Position numbers and translations under genes: made by a program. Positions 41,508 through 50,109 of a stretch of DNA of 64,000 bases are shown here, in pieces. Below the pieces are notes generated by a model. The model worked only from the letters and a program-made list of their open reading frames with translations. It ran no database searches and was not told the origin of the DNA. Position 1 is the first letter of the stretch; the number at the start of each line of letters is the position of its first letter. Source of the stretch: an uncultured Acidobacteriia bacterium (GTDB lineage: Bacteria > Acidobacteriota > Terriglobia > Bryobacterales > Bryobacteraceae); NCBI GenBank assembly GCA_903851195.1, contig CAINNJ010000055.1, positions 156,557 through 220,556 on the forward strand, written 5' to 3'.

Positions 41508-43056
41508 GAATTCCCTCCGCGAGGTGGAGCAGCAGGTCGGTCGCGATCACCGACTGCTCGCTGGTGGCACGGGCGGCCAGTTCGCCGGCTTTGCCGTGCA
41601 GCCAGACGGCGCCGGCGATGGCGCGGTCGGTATCGTGCGGGAACTGGCCGAGCAGACCGGCGATCATGCCGGTCAGGATGTCGCCCGTGCCGCCGGTCGC
41701 CATGGAGGGCGAACCGGTGGGGTTGATCCAGACGCGGCCATCGGGAAAGCCGAGCAGCGTGCCCTCGCCTTTCAGAACCAGAACGACGTTGCGGTCTTCG
41801 GCGAAGCGGCGGGCGGCAGTGACGCGATCGGCCTGAATTTCGGGGATGCCGTGGCCGCTGAGGCGGCTCATCTCGCCGGGGTGAGGCGTGAGGACGCGCA
41901 GTGCTTCGCCGCCAGTCCATTTTTTGCCCGGGAGGTTCTTTCCCGCGAGGCAGTTGAGGGCGTCGGCATCGACAACCAGGGGCTTCGTGAGGTGATGGAA
42001 AAGATGGCTCACGACGGCGGCGGTTTCGTCATCCGTGCCGATGCCGGGGCCGATGGCGACGACGGAACGTTTGTCCGCCAGTTCCAGAAGGCGGGGAATG
42101 GCGGCTTTCGAGATGGCGCCCGAGGCGGTTTCGGGAAGCGGCTCGGTCATCAGTTCGGGGCTGTGGGCGGCGATAGCGGAAAGCGCGGATTCCGGGCAGG
42201 CTACGGTGACCAACCCCGCGCCGGCTCGCAGCGCGGCGATTCCGGACATCGCGGCCGCGCCGGATTTGCCGCGGGCGCCGGCTACCACCAGGACGTGTCC
42301 ATAGCGGCCTTTGTTGCCGTCGCGGAGGCGCGGGGCAAAGAGTGGCGCGACGCTGGCGGGCGTGATTTGCGCGAGGCGAACGGCTGCGTCGTCTTCGTAC
42401 AGCGTGCAGGGTGAGCCGATGTCCACCACGCGCAGGTCGCCCATCAGATTCGCTGCCGGGGGCAGGGCGTGGCAGATTTTGGGGGCCGTGAAGGTGACCG
42501 TGACGTCGGCGCGGACGTAGTCTCCGGGCGGGATGCCACTGCCGCCGGAAAGGCCGGAGGGGAGATCGACGGAAAAGACCTTCGCGAACGGGAAGGCGCG
42601 GTTGATCTCGCGAATCGCGGAAGCGGCGGGTCCGGTGGCGGGACCGTTCAGGCCGGTACCGAGAACGGCATCGACCACCAGCGTGGTGGTGCGCATTTCC
42701 GGGCCGAAGTCATGGTATTCCTGGAGGCCGCTGCCGTGGAGCATCTGCAGGTTGGCGGCGGCGTCTCCCTTGAGCTCCGCGGGGTCCGCGATGAGCACGA
42801 CCCGCAGTTCGCGGGGCCGGTAACGGGTGTGCAACTGGCGGGCGATGGCGAGGCCGTCACCTCCGTTATTGCCCTTGCCGCAGACCACCAGGATGCTGTG
42901 GCTGTTCAGCGGCGCGAAGGTTTCGGCCAGCACTTCCACGCAGCGGGTGGCGGCCGTTTCCATCAGAATGATGCCGGGGATGCCGAGCTCGATGGTCGCC
43001 CTGTCCACCGCGTTCATTTCCGCGGCAGTTAAAACTTTGCGGGGCTGCGCGCTCAA
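41476..43056 (-). CDS. nnr: Bifunctional NAD(P)H-hydrate epimerase / ADP-dependent dehydratase
   Basis: 526 aa fusion that repairs hydrated NAD(P)H. The N-terminal NnrE part (about 1-215) has VLTAAEMNAVDR, VVCGKGNNGGDGLAIAR and SVDLPSGLSGGSG. The C-terminal NnrD part has GARGKSGAAAMSGIAALRAG, GPGIGTDDETAAVV, VVDADALN, LTPHPGEMSRL and NPTGSPSMATGGTGDILTG, with the ATP/ADP-binding residues. A TTG at 43056 overlaps the stop of the upstream gene (TTGA) and has GAGG just before it, so it is preferred to the longer frame. In E. coli the same fusion (yjeF) is also next to tsaE. Confidence 0.94.
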   Translation of the reverse strand: MSAQPRKVLTAAEMNAVDRATIELGIPGIILMETAATRCVEVLAETFAPLNSHSILVVCGKGNNGGDGLAIARQLHTRYRPRELRVVLIADPAELKGDAAANLQMLHGSGLQEYHDFGPEMRTTTLVVDAVLGTGLNGPATGPAASAIREINRAFPFAKVFSVDLPSGLSGGSGIPPGDYVRADVTVTFTAPKICHALPPAANLMGDLRVVDIGSPCTLYEDDAAVRLAQITPASVAPLFAPRLRDGNKGRYGHVLVVAGARGKSGAAAMSGIAALRAGAGLVTVACPESALSAIAAHSPELMTEPLPETASGAISKAAIPRLLELADKRSVVAIGPGIGTDDETAAVVSHLFHHLTKPLVVDADALNCLAGKNLPGKKWTGGEALRVLTPHPGEMSRLSGHGIPEIQADRVTAARRFAEDRNVVLVLKGEGTLLGFPDGRVWINPTGSPSMATGGTGDILTGMIAGLLGQFPHDTDRAIAGAVWLHGKAGELAARATSEQSVIATDLLLHLAEGIRAATHLSHQH

Positions 43057-44969
43057 TCGAGGCCTCGCGCGATGAGCACGGTCATATCGTCGGGCAGTTC
43101 CGGCGCCTGGCTCCACTGTTTCACGGCTTCCATGACTTTGGCCACGATTTCCACCGTCTCACATTTCTGATTTTTGAGCACGGCTTCGGTGAGGCGTTCG
43201 ATACCAAACTCCTCGCCGTACGCATTTTCCGGTTCGGTGATGCCGTCGGTATAGGCCAGCAGGATGTCGCCGGCGCCGACCGTGATTTGCTGCTCGCCGT
43301 AGGGCACGGAGGGGAAGAGACCCACCACCGTGCCGGTGACCTCAAGCTCTTTGACGTTGCCGCCCGAAAGGATCAGCGGAGCCAGGTGGCCGGCGTTCGT
43401 GTAAGTGAGAACGCGGGTGAATTCGTCGTAAATGCCGAAGAAGAAGGTCGCGTATTTTTCGGGCGAGGTATTCGCGTAAAGCTGCCGGTTGAGCTGCGCG
43501 ACCAGGCTGGAGGTGCACAACTGGCCGGACTGGCCCGCCAGCAGTTGCGTCCTCATGATCGACTGGATGGAGGCCATCAGCAGCGCGGCGGAAATGCCTT
43601 TACCGGCGACGTCGCCGATGGCGAGCGCGAGATTGCCGTTGGGAAGACAGAGGTAATCGTAGTAATCGCCGGAAGCGGAGCGGGCGGGTTCGCAGAGGCC
43701 GAGCAGGGAGATGGTCCGCATGCCGGGCGCGGTGCGCGGAAAAAGCTGCTTCTGCACTTCCGAGGCGATGACGAGTTCAGACTGCAGGCGTTCCTTCTCT
43801 TTGGCGACGACCAGCAGGTTTTCCAGCTGCGCGGACATCTGGTTGAAGGAGTTGCCGAGGTCGGCAAGCTGGTCTTTGCCTTTGACGGGGATGCGGTGGG
43901 AGAAATCGCCCTTGCCGATGCGGACGGTTCCGTCGTAAAGGTTGTGGACCGCTCCGGTAATGGAGCTAGTCATGGAGAAGCCGATGGCGGCCGCGCCCAG
44001 TTCCACCAGAGCAAGCATGACGGTGAGGACGACGAAGATGTTGAGCGTGTCCTGCGCGGCGTCGAGCGAATCGGAAAAGACCACGGACAGCACGGCGGAG
44101 GCGCGAGTATAGACGACGAGCGAGGTCGGCTCCAGTGCGTTGGGGCGGGACCAGTTGGCGGCTTCGAGCGGGTTGTACCAGGGGAATTCACGATCGAGGG
44201 TGTTGTAGGCCGGGGGTTCGACGCCCGCCACGCTGGCGACCACGCGGCCGCGATCGGCAGCAGCGGCCCGGACGCGTGTGATATCGACAGGGGAAATACT
44301 GAGTTGGCCGATGCCCGGAACCAGTTTCGCCAGCACATCGGGGCCGAGCGGGGCGAGGAACAGGGCGCGGGTGCCGGCATGTTCGGCAAGCGACATGGCG
44401 TAGTATTTGCCGTCTTTGAAGACCAGCCCTGTCCAGGGCTTCCAGGCGGCCGGGAGTGGTTCAATGCGGCTGCCGGGGGGGCAGCGCAGGGGCGGTTCGC
44501 CGGTGCTGCTGGTGACGATGATTTCGACGCCCGGAGCGCGCTCCTGCAGCAAAGGGCTCAGCTGGGTGATCAGGGCGTTGCGCGCCTGCGGCGGGGCTTC
44601 GCTGAGGAAGCGCGCGGGGTCCACCAGGAACTGGGAGCGCCGCCGGAGCTCGGTGCGGACGAGGTAGGTGGCGACCTGGCCGACGATGATCCAGGCGCCG
44701 CAATAGGAGAGCGCGAGGATCAGCAGGATGGGCACCGCGCCGATGAACATGTAAGTGACGAAGAGCCGGTTGCGCAGACGCCAGATGAGGTGAGTTTGGC
44801 GCAGAGCTTTACGCGCAAGTCCGACCAGACCGTACCCGGAGAGGGCGATAGTGAGAACGATGGAAAGGAGCGTCGCCTGGCCTGTGGCGAACAGGAAAAT
44901 GTCGAGCAGAAGCAGCACCCCCAGGAGGGTGAGCCGGGCGCGCTGTTTGGTGAAGCCGGAGAGTTTCAC
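43053..44969 (-). CDS. Membrane-bound PP2C-type serine phosphatase (RsbU/SpoIIE-like)
   Basis: 638 aa. TM helices occur near the N-terminus (LLGVLLLLDIFLFATGQ, LFVTYMFIGAVPILLILALS) and at about residue 320 (FVVLTVMLALVELGAAAIGF), enclosing an extracytoplasmic sensor region. A HAMP domain, a coiled linker (SEVQKQLFPRTAPGMR) and a PP2C-SIG domain follow, with ARSASGDYYDYL, IGDVAGKGISAALLM, YTNAGHLAPLIL, LLAYTDGITEPENAYGEEFG and DDMTVLIARG. The metal-binding aspartates are present. Such proteins dephosphorylate anti-sigma-factor antagonists in partner-switching stress signalling. No antagonist or kinase gene is adjacent. Confidence 0.94.
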   Translation of the reverse strand: MKLSGFTKQRARLTLLGVLLLLDIFLFATGQATLLSIVLTIALSGYGLVGLARKALRQTHLIWRLRNRLFVTYMFIGAVPILLILALSYCGAWIIVGQVATYLVRTELRRRSQFLVDPARFLSEAPPQARNALITQLSPLLQERAPGVEIIVTSSTGEPPLRCPPGSRIEPLPAAWKPWTGLVFKDGKYYAMSLAEHAGTRALFLAPLGPDVLAKLVPGIGQLSISPVDITRVRAAAADRGRVVASVAGVEPPAYNTLDREFPWYNPLEAANWSRPNALEPTSLVVYTRASAVLSVVFSDSLDAAQDTLNIFVVLTVMLALVELGAAAIGFSMTSSITGAVHNLYDGTVRIGKGDFSHRIPVKGKDQLADLGNSFNQMSAQLENLLVVAKEKERLQSELVIASEVQKQLFPRTAPGMRTISLLGLCEPARSASGDYYDYLCLPNGNLALAIGDVAGKGISAALLMASIQSIMRTQLLAGQSGQLCTSSLVAQLNRQLYANTSPEKYATFFFGIYDEFTRVLTYTNAGHLAPLILSGGNVKELEVTGTVVGLFPSVPYGEQQITVGAGDILLAYTDGITEPENAYGEEFGIERLTEAVLKNQKCETVEIVAKVMEAVKQWSQAPELPDDMTVLIARGLD

Positions 44970-45031
44970 GGAGGTCCAGCTAACAGGATAGGGCCAGGGG
45001 AGGGATTACGGGGAATGCCGGTCGCTACTTC

Positions 45032-45478
45032 TTAGGGTCGGTGGACGGATCGAATATTACGCTTCACATCTTCCCACTGTAGAACTGAGTTCGGGTTTTT
45101 CAGCAGGTTCTCTTTTCTGCGCGCCAGTTCCGCCTTCTGCCAGTCGAACACCGGCAGGGAATCGGGCTCGGTATCTTCGGAAGCTCGGGAGCCGCCGGGC
45201 GCGGCGACGTCAGTAAGTGAAACCACCCGTTCAGCCGCGCCCGACGGCTGAACCCCGAGCGGTTTCTCAAAAGCGCACAGGCCGCTTTCGGCGTCACCAG
45301 GGGAATGAGGAACTCGGCGGATTTGGCCGCCGGAAGCGAGTCCGTTGTGCGCGAGTTCCTCACAAGCTCGGGAGCCGTCGGGCGCGGCGCCGTCAGGCCG
45401 AGCAACCACCCGTTCAGCCGCGCCCGACGGCTGCAACCCGAGCGGTTCCTCAAAAGCCGCGGGGTCGAAAATCTCCAT
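45032..45478 (-). CDS. Antitoxin-like protein carrying two in-frame palindromic repeat insertions
   Basis: 148 aa. The last about 45 residues (FDWQKAELARRKENLLKNPN, then QWEDVKRNIR) resemble addiction-module antitoxins of the PF09720 kind (usually 55-80 aa). The first about 105 residues are mostly two copies of a repeat-encoded peptide, AFEEPLGLQPSGAAERVV at residue 8 and AFEKPLGVQPSGAAERVV at residue 69, exactly 61 residues apart. They come from the 94-bp palindromic repeats at 45181 and 45364. Without them a normal-length antitoxin would remain. No toxin gene is adjacent, so it may be an orphan or decayed unit. Confidence 0.6.
   Translation of the reverse strand: MEIFDPAAFEEPLGLQPSGAAERVVARPDGAAPDGSRACEELAHNGLASGGQIRRVPHSPGDAESGLCAFEKPLGVQPSGAAERVVSLTDVAAPGGSRASEDTEPDSLPVFDWQKAELARRKENLLKNPNSVLQWEDVKRNIRSVHRP
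45181..45274. repeat. 94-bp palindromic repeat, copy 1 (inside the coding frame)
   Basis: Shares nearly all of its 94 bases with 45364-45457. Its ends form long inverted arms (about AGCCGCCGGGCGCGGC against GCCGCGCCCGACGGCT), so the RNA or single strand would fold into one long hairpin. The two copies differ mostly in the loop. Confidence 0.85.
45364..45457. repeat. 94-bp palindromic repeat, copy 2 (inside the coding frame)
   Basis: Same unit as 45181-45274, 183 bases away, a multiple of three, so both are read in the same frame of the 148-aa protein. The arms AGCCGTCGGGCGCGGC and GCCGCGCCCGACGGCT are perfectly complementary over 16 bases. Confidence 0.85.
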
Positions 45479-45505
45479 TGCCTGATTCTCTCAGATTTCG
45501 CCCCG

Positions 45506-46276
45506 CTACGGCCGGGCGCTGTGGGAGATGGCGGGAACCTCCGGTTCCGGCAGTTCGGCGTGCTGCAGCAGGGCTTGCCGCAGGATTTCCATGGCCGCGT
45601 CGGGTGAGTCCGCGAAGTGGAAGAGTTCCAGATCGGCGGCCGAGATGGTGCCGTATTTCACCAGTGCGTCGAAGTTGATGACCTCCTTCCAGAAGTCGGA
45701 GCCGTAAAGGATGATGGTGATCTTCTTGGCGAGTTTCTTCGTCTGCACCAGGGTCAGGATTTCGAAAAGCTCATCCATGGTGCCGAAGCCGCCGGGAAAG
45801 ACCACCAGCGCTTTCGCCAGATAGGCGAACCAGAACTTGCGCATGAAGAAGTAGTGGAACTCGAAACTGAGCGCCTCGGTGATGTACGGATTGGGGAACT
45901 GCTCGAACGGGAGCCCGATGTTGAGGCCGATGGTTTTGCCTTTCACATCCATGGCGCCCCGGTTTGCGGCTTCCATGATGCCGGGACCGCCGCCGGAGCA
46001 GACTACAAACCGATACGTGCGGTCATGGAAGCTCTCGGCCCACATGGTGACCAGAGAGGCGAGCGTGCGGGCTTCCTTGTAATAGCGGCCGAGCGGACTG
46101 TCTTCGCGAATCCGCGCGGAGCCGAAGAACACCACGGTGTCGCGAATCCGCTGGCGACGAAAGTGCGAGTGCGGTTCCAGATATTCGGAGAGGATTCGCA
46201 GGGCGCGCGAATCCGGACCGTTCAGGAATTCTTCGTTCCTGTAGGCGAGAGGAGGTCGGGACTGTTTTTCGCTCAT
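45506..46276 (-). CDS. LOG-family (TIGR00730-type) nucleoside monophosphate phosphoribohydrolase-like protein
   Basis: 256 aa. The LOG signature GGGPGIMEAANRGA and PGGFGTMDELFEILTLVQ are both present, with TVVFFGSARI before them and a helical C-terminus. LOG proteins cleave cytokinin ribotides or other nucleoside 5'-monophosphates to the free base. Bacterial members of this longer type are mostly uncharacterised. The ATG at 46276 overlaps the lpxD stop (ATGA) and is preferred over an upstream start. Confidence 0.9.
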   Translation of the reverse strand: MSEKQSRPPLAYRNEEFLNGPDSRALRILSEYLEPHSHFRRQRIRDTVVFFGSARIREDSPLGRYYKEARTLASLVTMWAESFHDRTYRFVVCSGGGPGIMEAANRGAMDVKGKTIGLNIGLPFEQFPNPYITEALSFEFHYFFMRKFWFAYLAKALVVFPGGFGTMDELFEILTLVQTKKLAKKITIILYGSDFWKEVINFDALVKYGTISAADLELFHFADSPDAAMEILRQALLQHAELPEPEVPAISHSARP

Positions 46277-47313
46277 GCTGGATCGATTGGTTCCGGGGCC
46301 TTTTCCGACGAAGCGGCGCCCAGCCTCTTTTTCAGATCGCGGACGGTGCGCAGAAGTTCCGGCAATTTCTGGAAAGCCGTGATGGCGCGCAACCATTCGG
46401 AGGCGTCGAACGCGGGCGAGCCGGAGACTCGCGCTTTGGCCGGCACATCGCCGCCGATGCCGCTTTGCGCGTACACGATGGCGCCCTCATGAATGGTGAG
46501 GTGTCCGGAGATACCGACCTGTCCCGCGAGGAGCACATTCTTCTCAAGGATGGAACTGCCGGCCAGACCGGTCTGCGCGCAGATGATGTTGTCCTCGCCC
46601 ACCACGCAGGCGTGGCCGATCTGCACCAGACTGTCGATCTTGGCGCCGCGTTTCACGCGGGTCTCGCCCATGGTGGCGCGGTCCACCGAGGTGAGGCTCT
46701 GGATCTCCACGTCGTCCTCGATCACGGTGCGGCCGGACTGCACAATTTTGTGGTGCGAGTTATCGGAACGCTTCGCGAAACCAAAACCGTCGCCGCCGAT
46801 GACCACGCCGTTCTGGAGGATCACGCGGTCGCCCAACCGGCAGAATTCACGGACCACCGCGTGCGAGTGGAGCGTTACGCTGTCCCCGATTGACGCGCCC
46901 TGGTAGATCACGACATGCGGATGCAGCACGGCATCTCGGCCGATGGTGACGTTCTCACCGATGGCCACAAATGCGCCGATGGAGGCGTTTTCGCCGATCT
47001 TCGCCGACGCCGCAATTGCGGCCGACGGATGGATGCCCGGCGCGGGGCGCGGCGGCTGGTAGAAGAGTTCCAGAGCGCGGGCGAAATCGTGATAGGGATT
47101 CGCCGAGAGCAGAGTCGCGAGGCCCGGCACCGGGTTGGCCGCGAGGACGGCGCTGGCGCGCGTGTTCTTCAGTTTGTGGGCGTAGCGCGGGTTGGCGAGG
47201 AACGTGAGATGTCCCTCGCCGGCCTGCTCCATGCCGAGGACGCCGGTGATTTCGAGCGACGGATCGCCCTCCAGCGCGCACCCCAGGGCGGCGGAAAGTT
47301 CGTTTAGCTTCAT
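46273..47313 (-). CDS. lpxD: UDP-3-O-acylglucosamine N-acyltransferase
   Basis: 346 aa, usual length. The N-terminal uridine-binding domain (MKLNELSAALGCALEGDP, LTFLANPRYAHKL) is followed by a left-handed beta-helix of hexapeptide repeats (IGENASIGAFVAIGENVTIG). The catalytic His region is SLVQIGHACVVGEDNII, and there is NGVVIGGDGFGFA. It adds the N-linked acyl chain in lipid A synthesis, so the organism makes lipopolysaccharide. The C-terminus carries a charged tail (RDLKKRLG). The ATG at 47322 is an alternative start. Not next to other lpx genes, but next to LOG. Confidence 0.94.
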   Translation of the reverse strand: MKLNELSAALGCALEGDPSLEITGVLGMEQAGEGHLTFLANPRYAHKLKNTRASAVLAANPVPGLATLLSANPYHDFARALELFYQPPRPAPGIHPSAAIAASAKIGENASIGAFVAIGENVTIGRDAVLHPHVVIYQGASIGDSVTLHSHAVVREFCRLGDRVILQNGVVIGGDGFGFAKRSDNSHHKIVQSGRTVIEDDVEIQSLTSVDRATMGETRVKRGAKIDSLVQIGHACVVGEDNIICAQTGLAGSSILEKNVLLAGQVGISGHLTIHEGAIVYAQSGIGGDVPAKARVSGSPAFDASEWLRAITAFQKLPELLRTVRDLKKRLGAASSEKAPEPIDPA

Positions 47314-47391
47314 GCCAACCATCAGGGTACGTCATGCTCTGTCCGATACAATTCTTGTTAACAATTCCGATCGAAAAGCAGAGGAGTGCGA

Positions 47392-48492
47392 ATGCCGGTT
47401 CAACGACGTTATCTTGCAGGTTTCGTAGTGGGATGTCTGTCCCTCATCAGTCCCGTGCTGCGGGCGCAGCATGCGGACGGGCCGGCCGCCGCGCCTGCCG
47501 GGAAGAATCTGACGCAGTTGCAGAACGCCCCGGCGGATCAGATCGGTCCGGCGATGCAGTTTATCTCGGCATCACTGGGGGTGGAGTGCACGTTCTGCCA
47601 TGTGGCGGGCAAGATGGAGGCGGACGATAAGCCCGCCAAGAAAACGGCGCGCGAGATGATCGCGATGACGGCGGAGATCAACAAGACGCATTTCGGCGGG
47701 CGTCCGCAGATGACCTGCTATTCGTGTCACCGGGGCGCTACGCGGCCCGTGGCGATACCGGCGGTGCTCGAGTCGGATGCGGTGGTGAAACCGCCCATGC
47801 CCGCGCCTCCGGCGGCCGGCGCCACGGCGCCCACAGCCGCGCAGATCCTCGAAAAGTATGTCGCGGCGCTGGGCGGCGAGGCGGCGGTCCGGAAGGTCAC
47901 CAGCCGGGTGATGAAGGGCAGCATTCTTGCAGGCGGTTCGGAGACACCGATCGAGGTAATTACGAAGGCGCCGAATAAGCGGGTGACGATTACGCACGCC
48001 TCGGGCAGCGACAGTTTCACCGCGTTCGACGGCGCGGCGGGCTGGATGGGCAACACCGGCCGCGCGGCGCGCGCGATGTCGGCATCGGAATCGGGCGCGT
48101 CGTCGCTCGATGCCGAGTTTTATCTGGGGCTGCGGCTGGCCGAGCTTTATCCGCAACTCCGCCGGGGGCGTCCGGAAACCATCGCCGGCGTGGACTGCGA
48201 GGTTCTGAACGGTGCGAACGCCGCGGTGCCCACGCGTCCCGCGGTGCGCCTGTATTTCGCGAAGGATTCCGGGCTGCTGGTCCGGATGGTGCGGTACGCC
48301 GAAACGCCCGTGGGCCGGATGCCGACCCAGATCGACTACGCCGATTATCGCGAGACCGACGGCGTGAAGACGCCGCTGCGCTGGACGCTTTCACGGCCCA
48401 ACGGACGGTTCACCATTCAGATCGCGGACGTGAAGAACAACGTGCCGGTGGACGATGCGCGATTCGTGAAACCCGCGGGTGAAGTGAAATAG
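47392..48492 (+). CDS. Secreted diheme cytochrome c with a LolA-like C-terminal domain
   Basis: 366 aa. After a signal peptide (ends ...LISPVLRA) there are two heme c motifs, CTFCH at 66-70 and CYSCH at 109-113, in a layout like the reaction-centre cytochrome subunit (VECTFCHVAGKMEADDKPAK, then MTCYSCHRG). A Pro/Ala linker follows, then a 220-residue beta domain (AQILEKYVAALGGEAAVRKV, DGVKTPLRWTLSRPNGRFTI) like outer-membrane lipoprotein-sorting LolA-type folds. Periplasmic electron carrier of unknown partner. GAGGAG precedes the ATG by 5 bases. A GTG at 47386 is the alternative. Confidence 0.9.
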   Translation: MPVQRRYLAGFVVGCLSLISPVLRAQHADGPAAAPAGKNLTQLQNAPADQIGPAMQFISASLGVECTFCHVAGKMEADDKPAKKTAREMIAMTAEINKTHFGGRPQMTCYSCHRGATRPVAIPAVLESDAVVKPPMPAPPAAGATAPTAAQILEKYVAALGGEAAVRKVTSRVMKGSILAGGSETPIEVITKAPNKRVTITHASGSDSFTAFDGAAGWMGNTGRAARAMSASESGASSLDAEFYLGLRLAELYPQLRRGRPETIAGVDCEVLNGANAAVPTRPAVRLYFAKDSGLLVRMVRYAETPVGRMPTQIDYADYRETDGVKTPLRWTLSRPNGRFTIQIADVKNNVPVDDARFVKPAGEVK

Positions 48493-48511
48493 CTTCAGGC
48501 CGCCTCCCCTC

Positions 48512-49324
48512 ATGCTGGAAAACCTCAATCTGAAGCGGAAGCTTTCCGGGGAAGAGTACAACCGGGTGCTGCCGGGCCTGCAGTTGCGCCTCTATGACCT
48601 GGAGAAGGTCTGCTGGGAACTGAAGATCAAGTCGGTCTTCGTGTTCGAAGGCTGGGACGCGGCGGGCAAAGGCGGGTCCATCGCGACCGTGACGCAGCGC
48701 CTCGATCCGCGCGGTTTCAAGCTGCACAACATCGGGCTGCCGAGATCGTTCGAACTGAGCCGGCCCTGGCTGTGGCGTTTCTGGCTGCGCGTGCCGGACC
48801 AGGGCGAGATGGCGATTTTCGACCAGAGCTGGTACATGCGCCTGCTGCTGGAGCGCGTGGAGGGACTGGTTCCGGAGAGCCAGTGGCGCGCGGCATTCAA
48901 CGACATCCTGGACTTCGAGCGCATGCTGGCGGACGACGACACCACCATCGTGAAGTTCTTCCTCCACATCAGCCGGAAGGAGCAGGAGCGGCGGTTCCGA
49001 AAGATTGAGGAGGATCCGCTGGAGCGCTGGCGCGTCACCAAAGACGACTGGGCGCGGCACAAGAAGTATCACGAGTATCTGGCGGCGACCGAAGAAATGC
49101 TGGAGCGGACGGAGACGGCGGAAGGTCCCTGGACCATCGTGGAGGCCAACTCGCGCCGCTGGACGAAGGTGAAGGTTCTGACCACGATTATCGCGGCTCT
49201 GGAGCACAGGCTGGGATCCAAGGCGCCGCCGCGGGAGAGTTCCGAGGAGGCGGCGGCTTCGGATGCGGATCTGCGGAGCGCAATGGAATCGCTGGAGCCT
49301 TCGGGAGAGTATCAGGATGCCTGA
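48512..49324 (+). CDS. Polyphosphate kinase 2 family protein, copy 1
   Basis: 270 aa. PPK2 motifs: Walker A VFEGWDAAGKGGSIATV, QRLDPRGFKLHNIG, Walker B MAIFDQSWYMRLLLERVEG and the lid region FFLHISRKEQERRF. PPK2 enzymes transfer phosphate between polyphosphate and (d)NDPs or NMPs. In Walker B the usual DRSWY is DQSWY, with Gln for Arg. The gene begins 19 bases after the cytochrome gene and is followed, five bases on, by a second PPK2 gene. Confidence 0.92.
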   Translation: MLENLNLKRKLSGEEYNRVLPGLQLRLYDLEKVCWELKIKSVFVFEGWDAAGKGGSIATVTQRLDPRGFKLHNIGLPRSFELSRPWLWRFWLRVPDQGEMAIFDQSWYMRLLLERVEGLVPESQWRAAFNDILDFERMLADDDTTIVKFFLHISRKEQERRFRKIEEDPLERWRVTKDDWARHKKYHEYLAATEEMLERTETAEGPWTIVEANSRRWTKVKVLTTIIAALEHRLGSKAPPRESSEEAAASDADLRSAMESLEPSGEYQDA

Positions 49325-49329
49325 CGCCA

Positions 49330-50082
49330 ATGCTTGAAACTCTCGACTTAAGTCTCTCCCTGCCGCGCGATAAGTACGTCACGGAACTGACGCGGCGGCA
49401 GATTCAGCTGCGCGAACTGTCGAATCAGATTTATCAGCAGAAGCGCTCCGTGGTTCTGGCGTTTGAAGGCTGGGACGCCGCGGGGAAGGGCGGCGCGATT
49501 AAGCGGATCACGGAGAAGATGGATCCGCGCGGCTACGTGGTGTATCCGATCAGCGTGCCCGAGGGCGAAGACAAGACGCGGCACTATCTGTATCGCTTCT
49601 GGCGGCGGCTGCCGGAAGACGGGCAGATCGCGATTTTCGACCGCACGTGGTACGGGCGCGTGCTGGTGGAGCGGGTGGAAGGTTATGCCTCGCTCGACGA
49701 GTGGAAACGCGCTTACAAAGAAATCAACTCGTTCGAGCGGCAACTGCAGGATTTCGGCACGATTGTGGTGAAGTTCTGGATCCATATCTCGCGCGACGAG
49801 CAACTGCGGCGCTTCGAAGAGCGGCGGCGGATTCATTACAAGGCGTGGAAGTTGACCGAGGCGGACTGGCGCAATCGCGAAAAATGGCCGCTTTACGAAG
49901 AGGCCGTGGAAGAGATGCTGCTGAAGACCAGCACGCGCGGCGCGCCCTGGAATCTGGTGGAAGGCAACGACAAATACTGGGCCCGTGTGAAGACGCTGAC
50001 ACGCCTGGTGGAAGTGCTTTCCGAGGCGCTGGAGTATAAGCCCGCGGATCCCCTGAAAAAGAACCGGGCGCCGAAAAAGTAG
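49330..50082 (+). CDS. Polyphosphate kinase 2 family protein, copy 2
   Basis: 250 aa. Walker A LAFEGWDAAGKGGAIKRI, EKMDPRGYVVYPI, Walker B IAIFDRTWYGRVLVERVEG, lid KFWIHISRDEQLRRFEER and the C-terminal NDKYWARVKTLTRLV. It keeps the canonical DRxWYGRVLVERVEG that copy 1 has altered. It follows copy 1 by five bases, so the two are made together and might form a heteromer, comparable to fused two-domain PPK2 proteins. Nucleotide preference cannot be read from the sequence. Confidence 0.93.
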   Translation: MLETLDLSLSLPRDKYVTELTRRQIQLRELSNQIYQQKRSVVLAFEGWDAAGKGGAIKRITEKMDPRGYVVYPISVPEGEDKTRHYLYRFWRRLPEDGQIAIFDRTWYGRVLVERVEGYASLDEWKRAYKEINSFERQLQDFGTIVVKFWIHISRDEQLRRFEERRRIHYKAWKLTEADWRNREKWPLYEEAVEEMLLKTSTRGAPWNLVEGNDKYWARVKTLTRLVEVLSEALEYKPADPLKKNRAPKK

Positions 50083-50109
50083 TACCATGCAAGGCTGAAA
50101 GGCTTGTGC

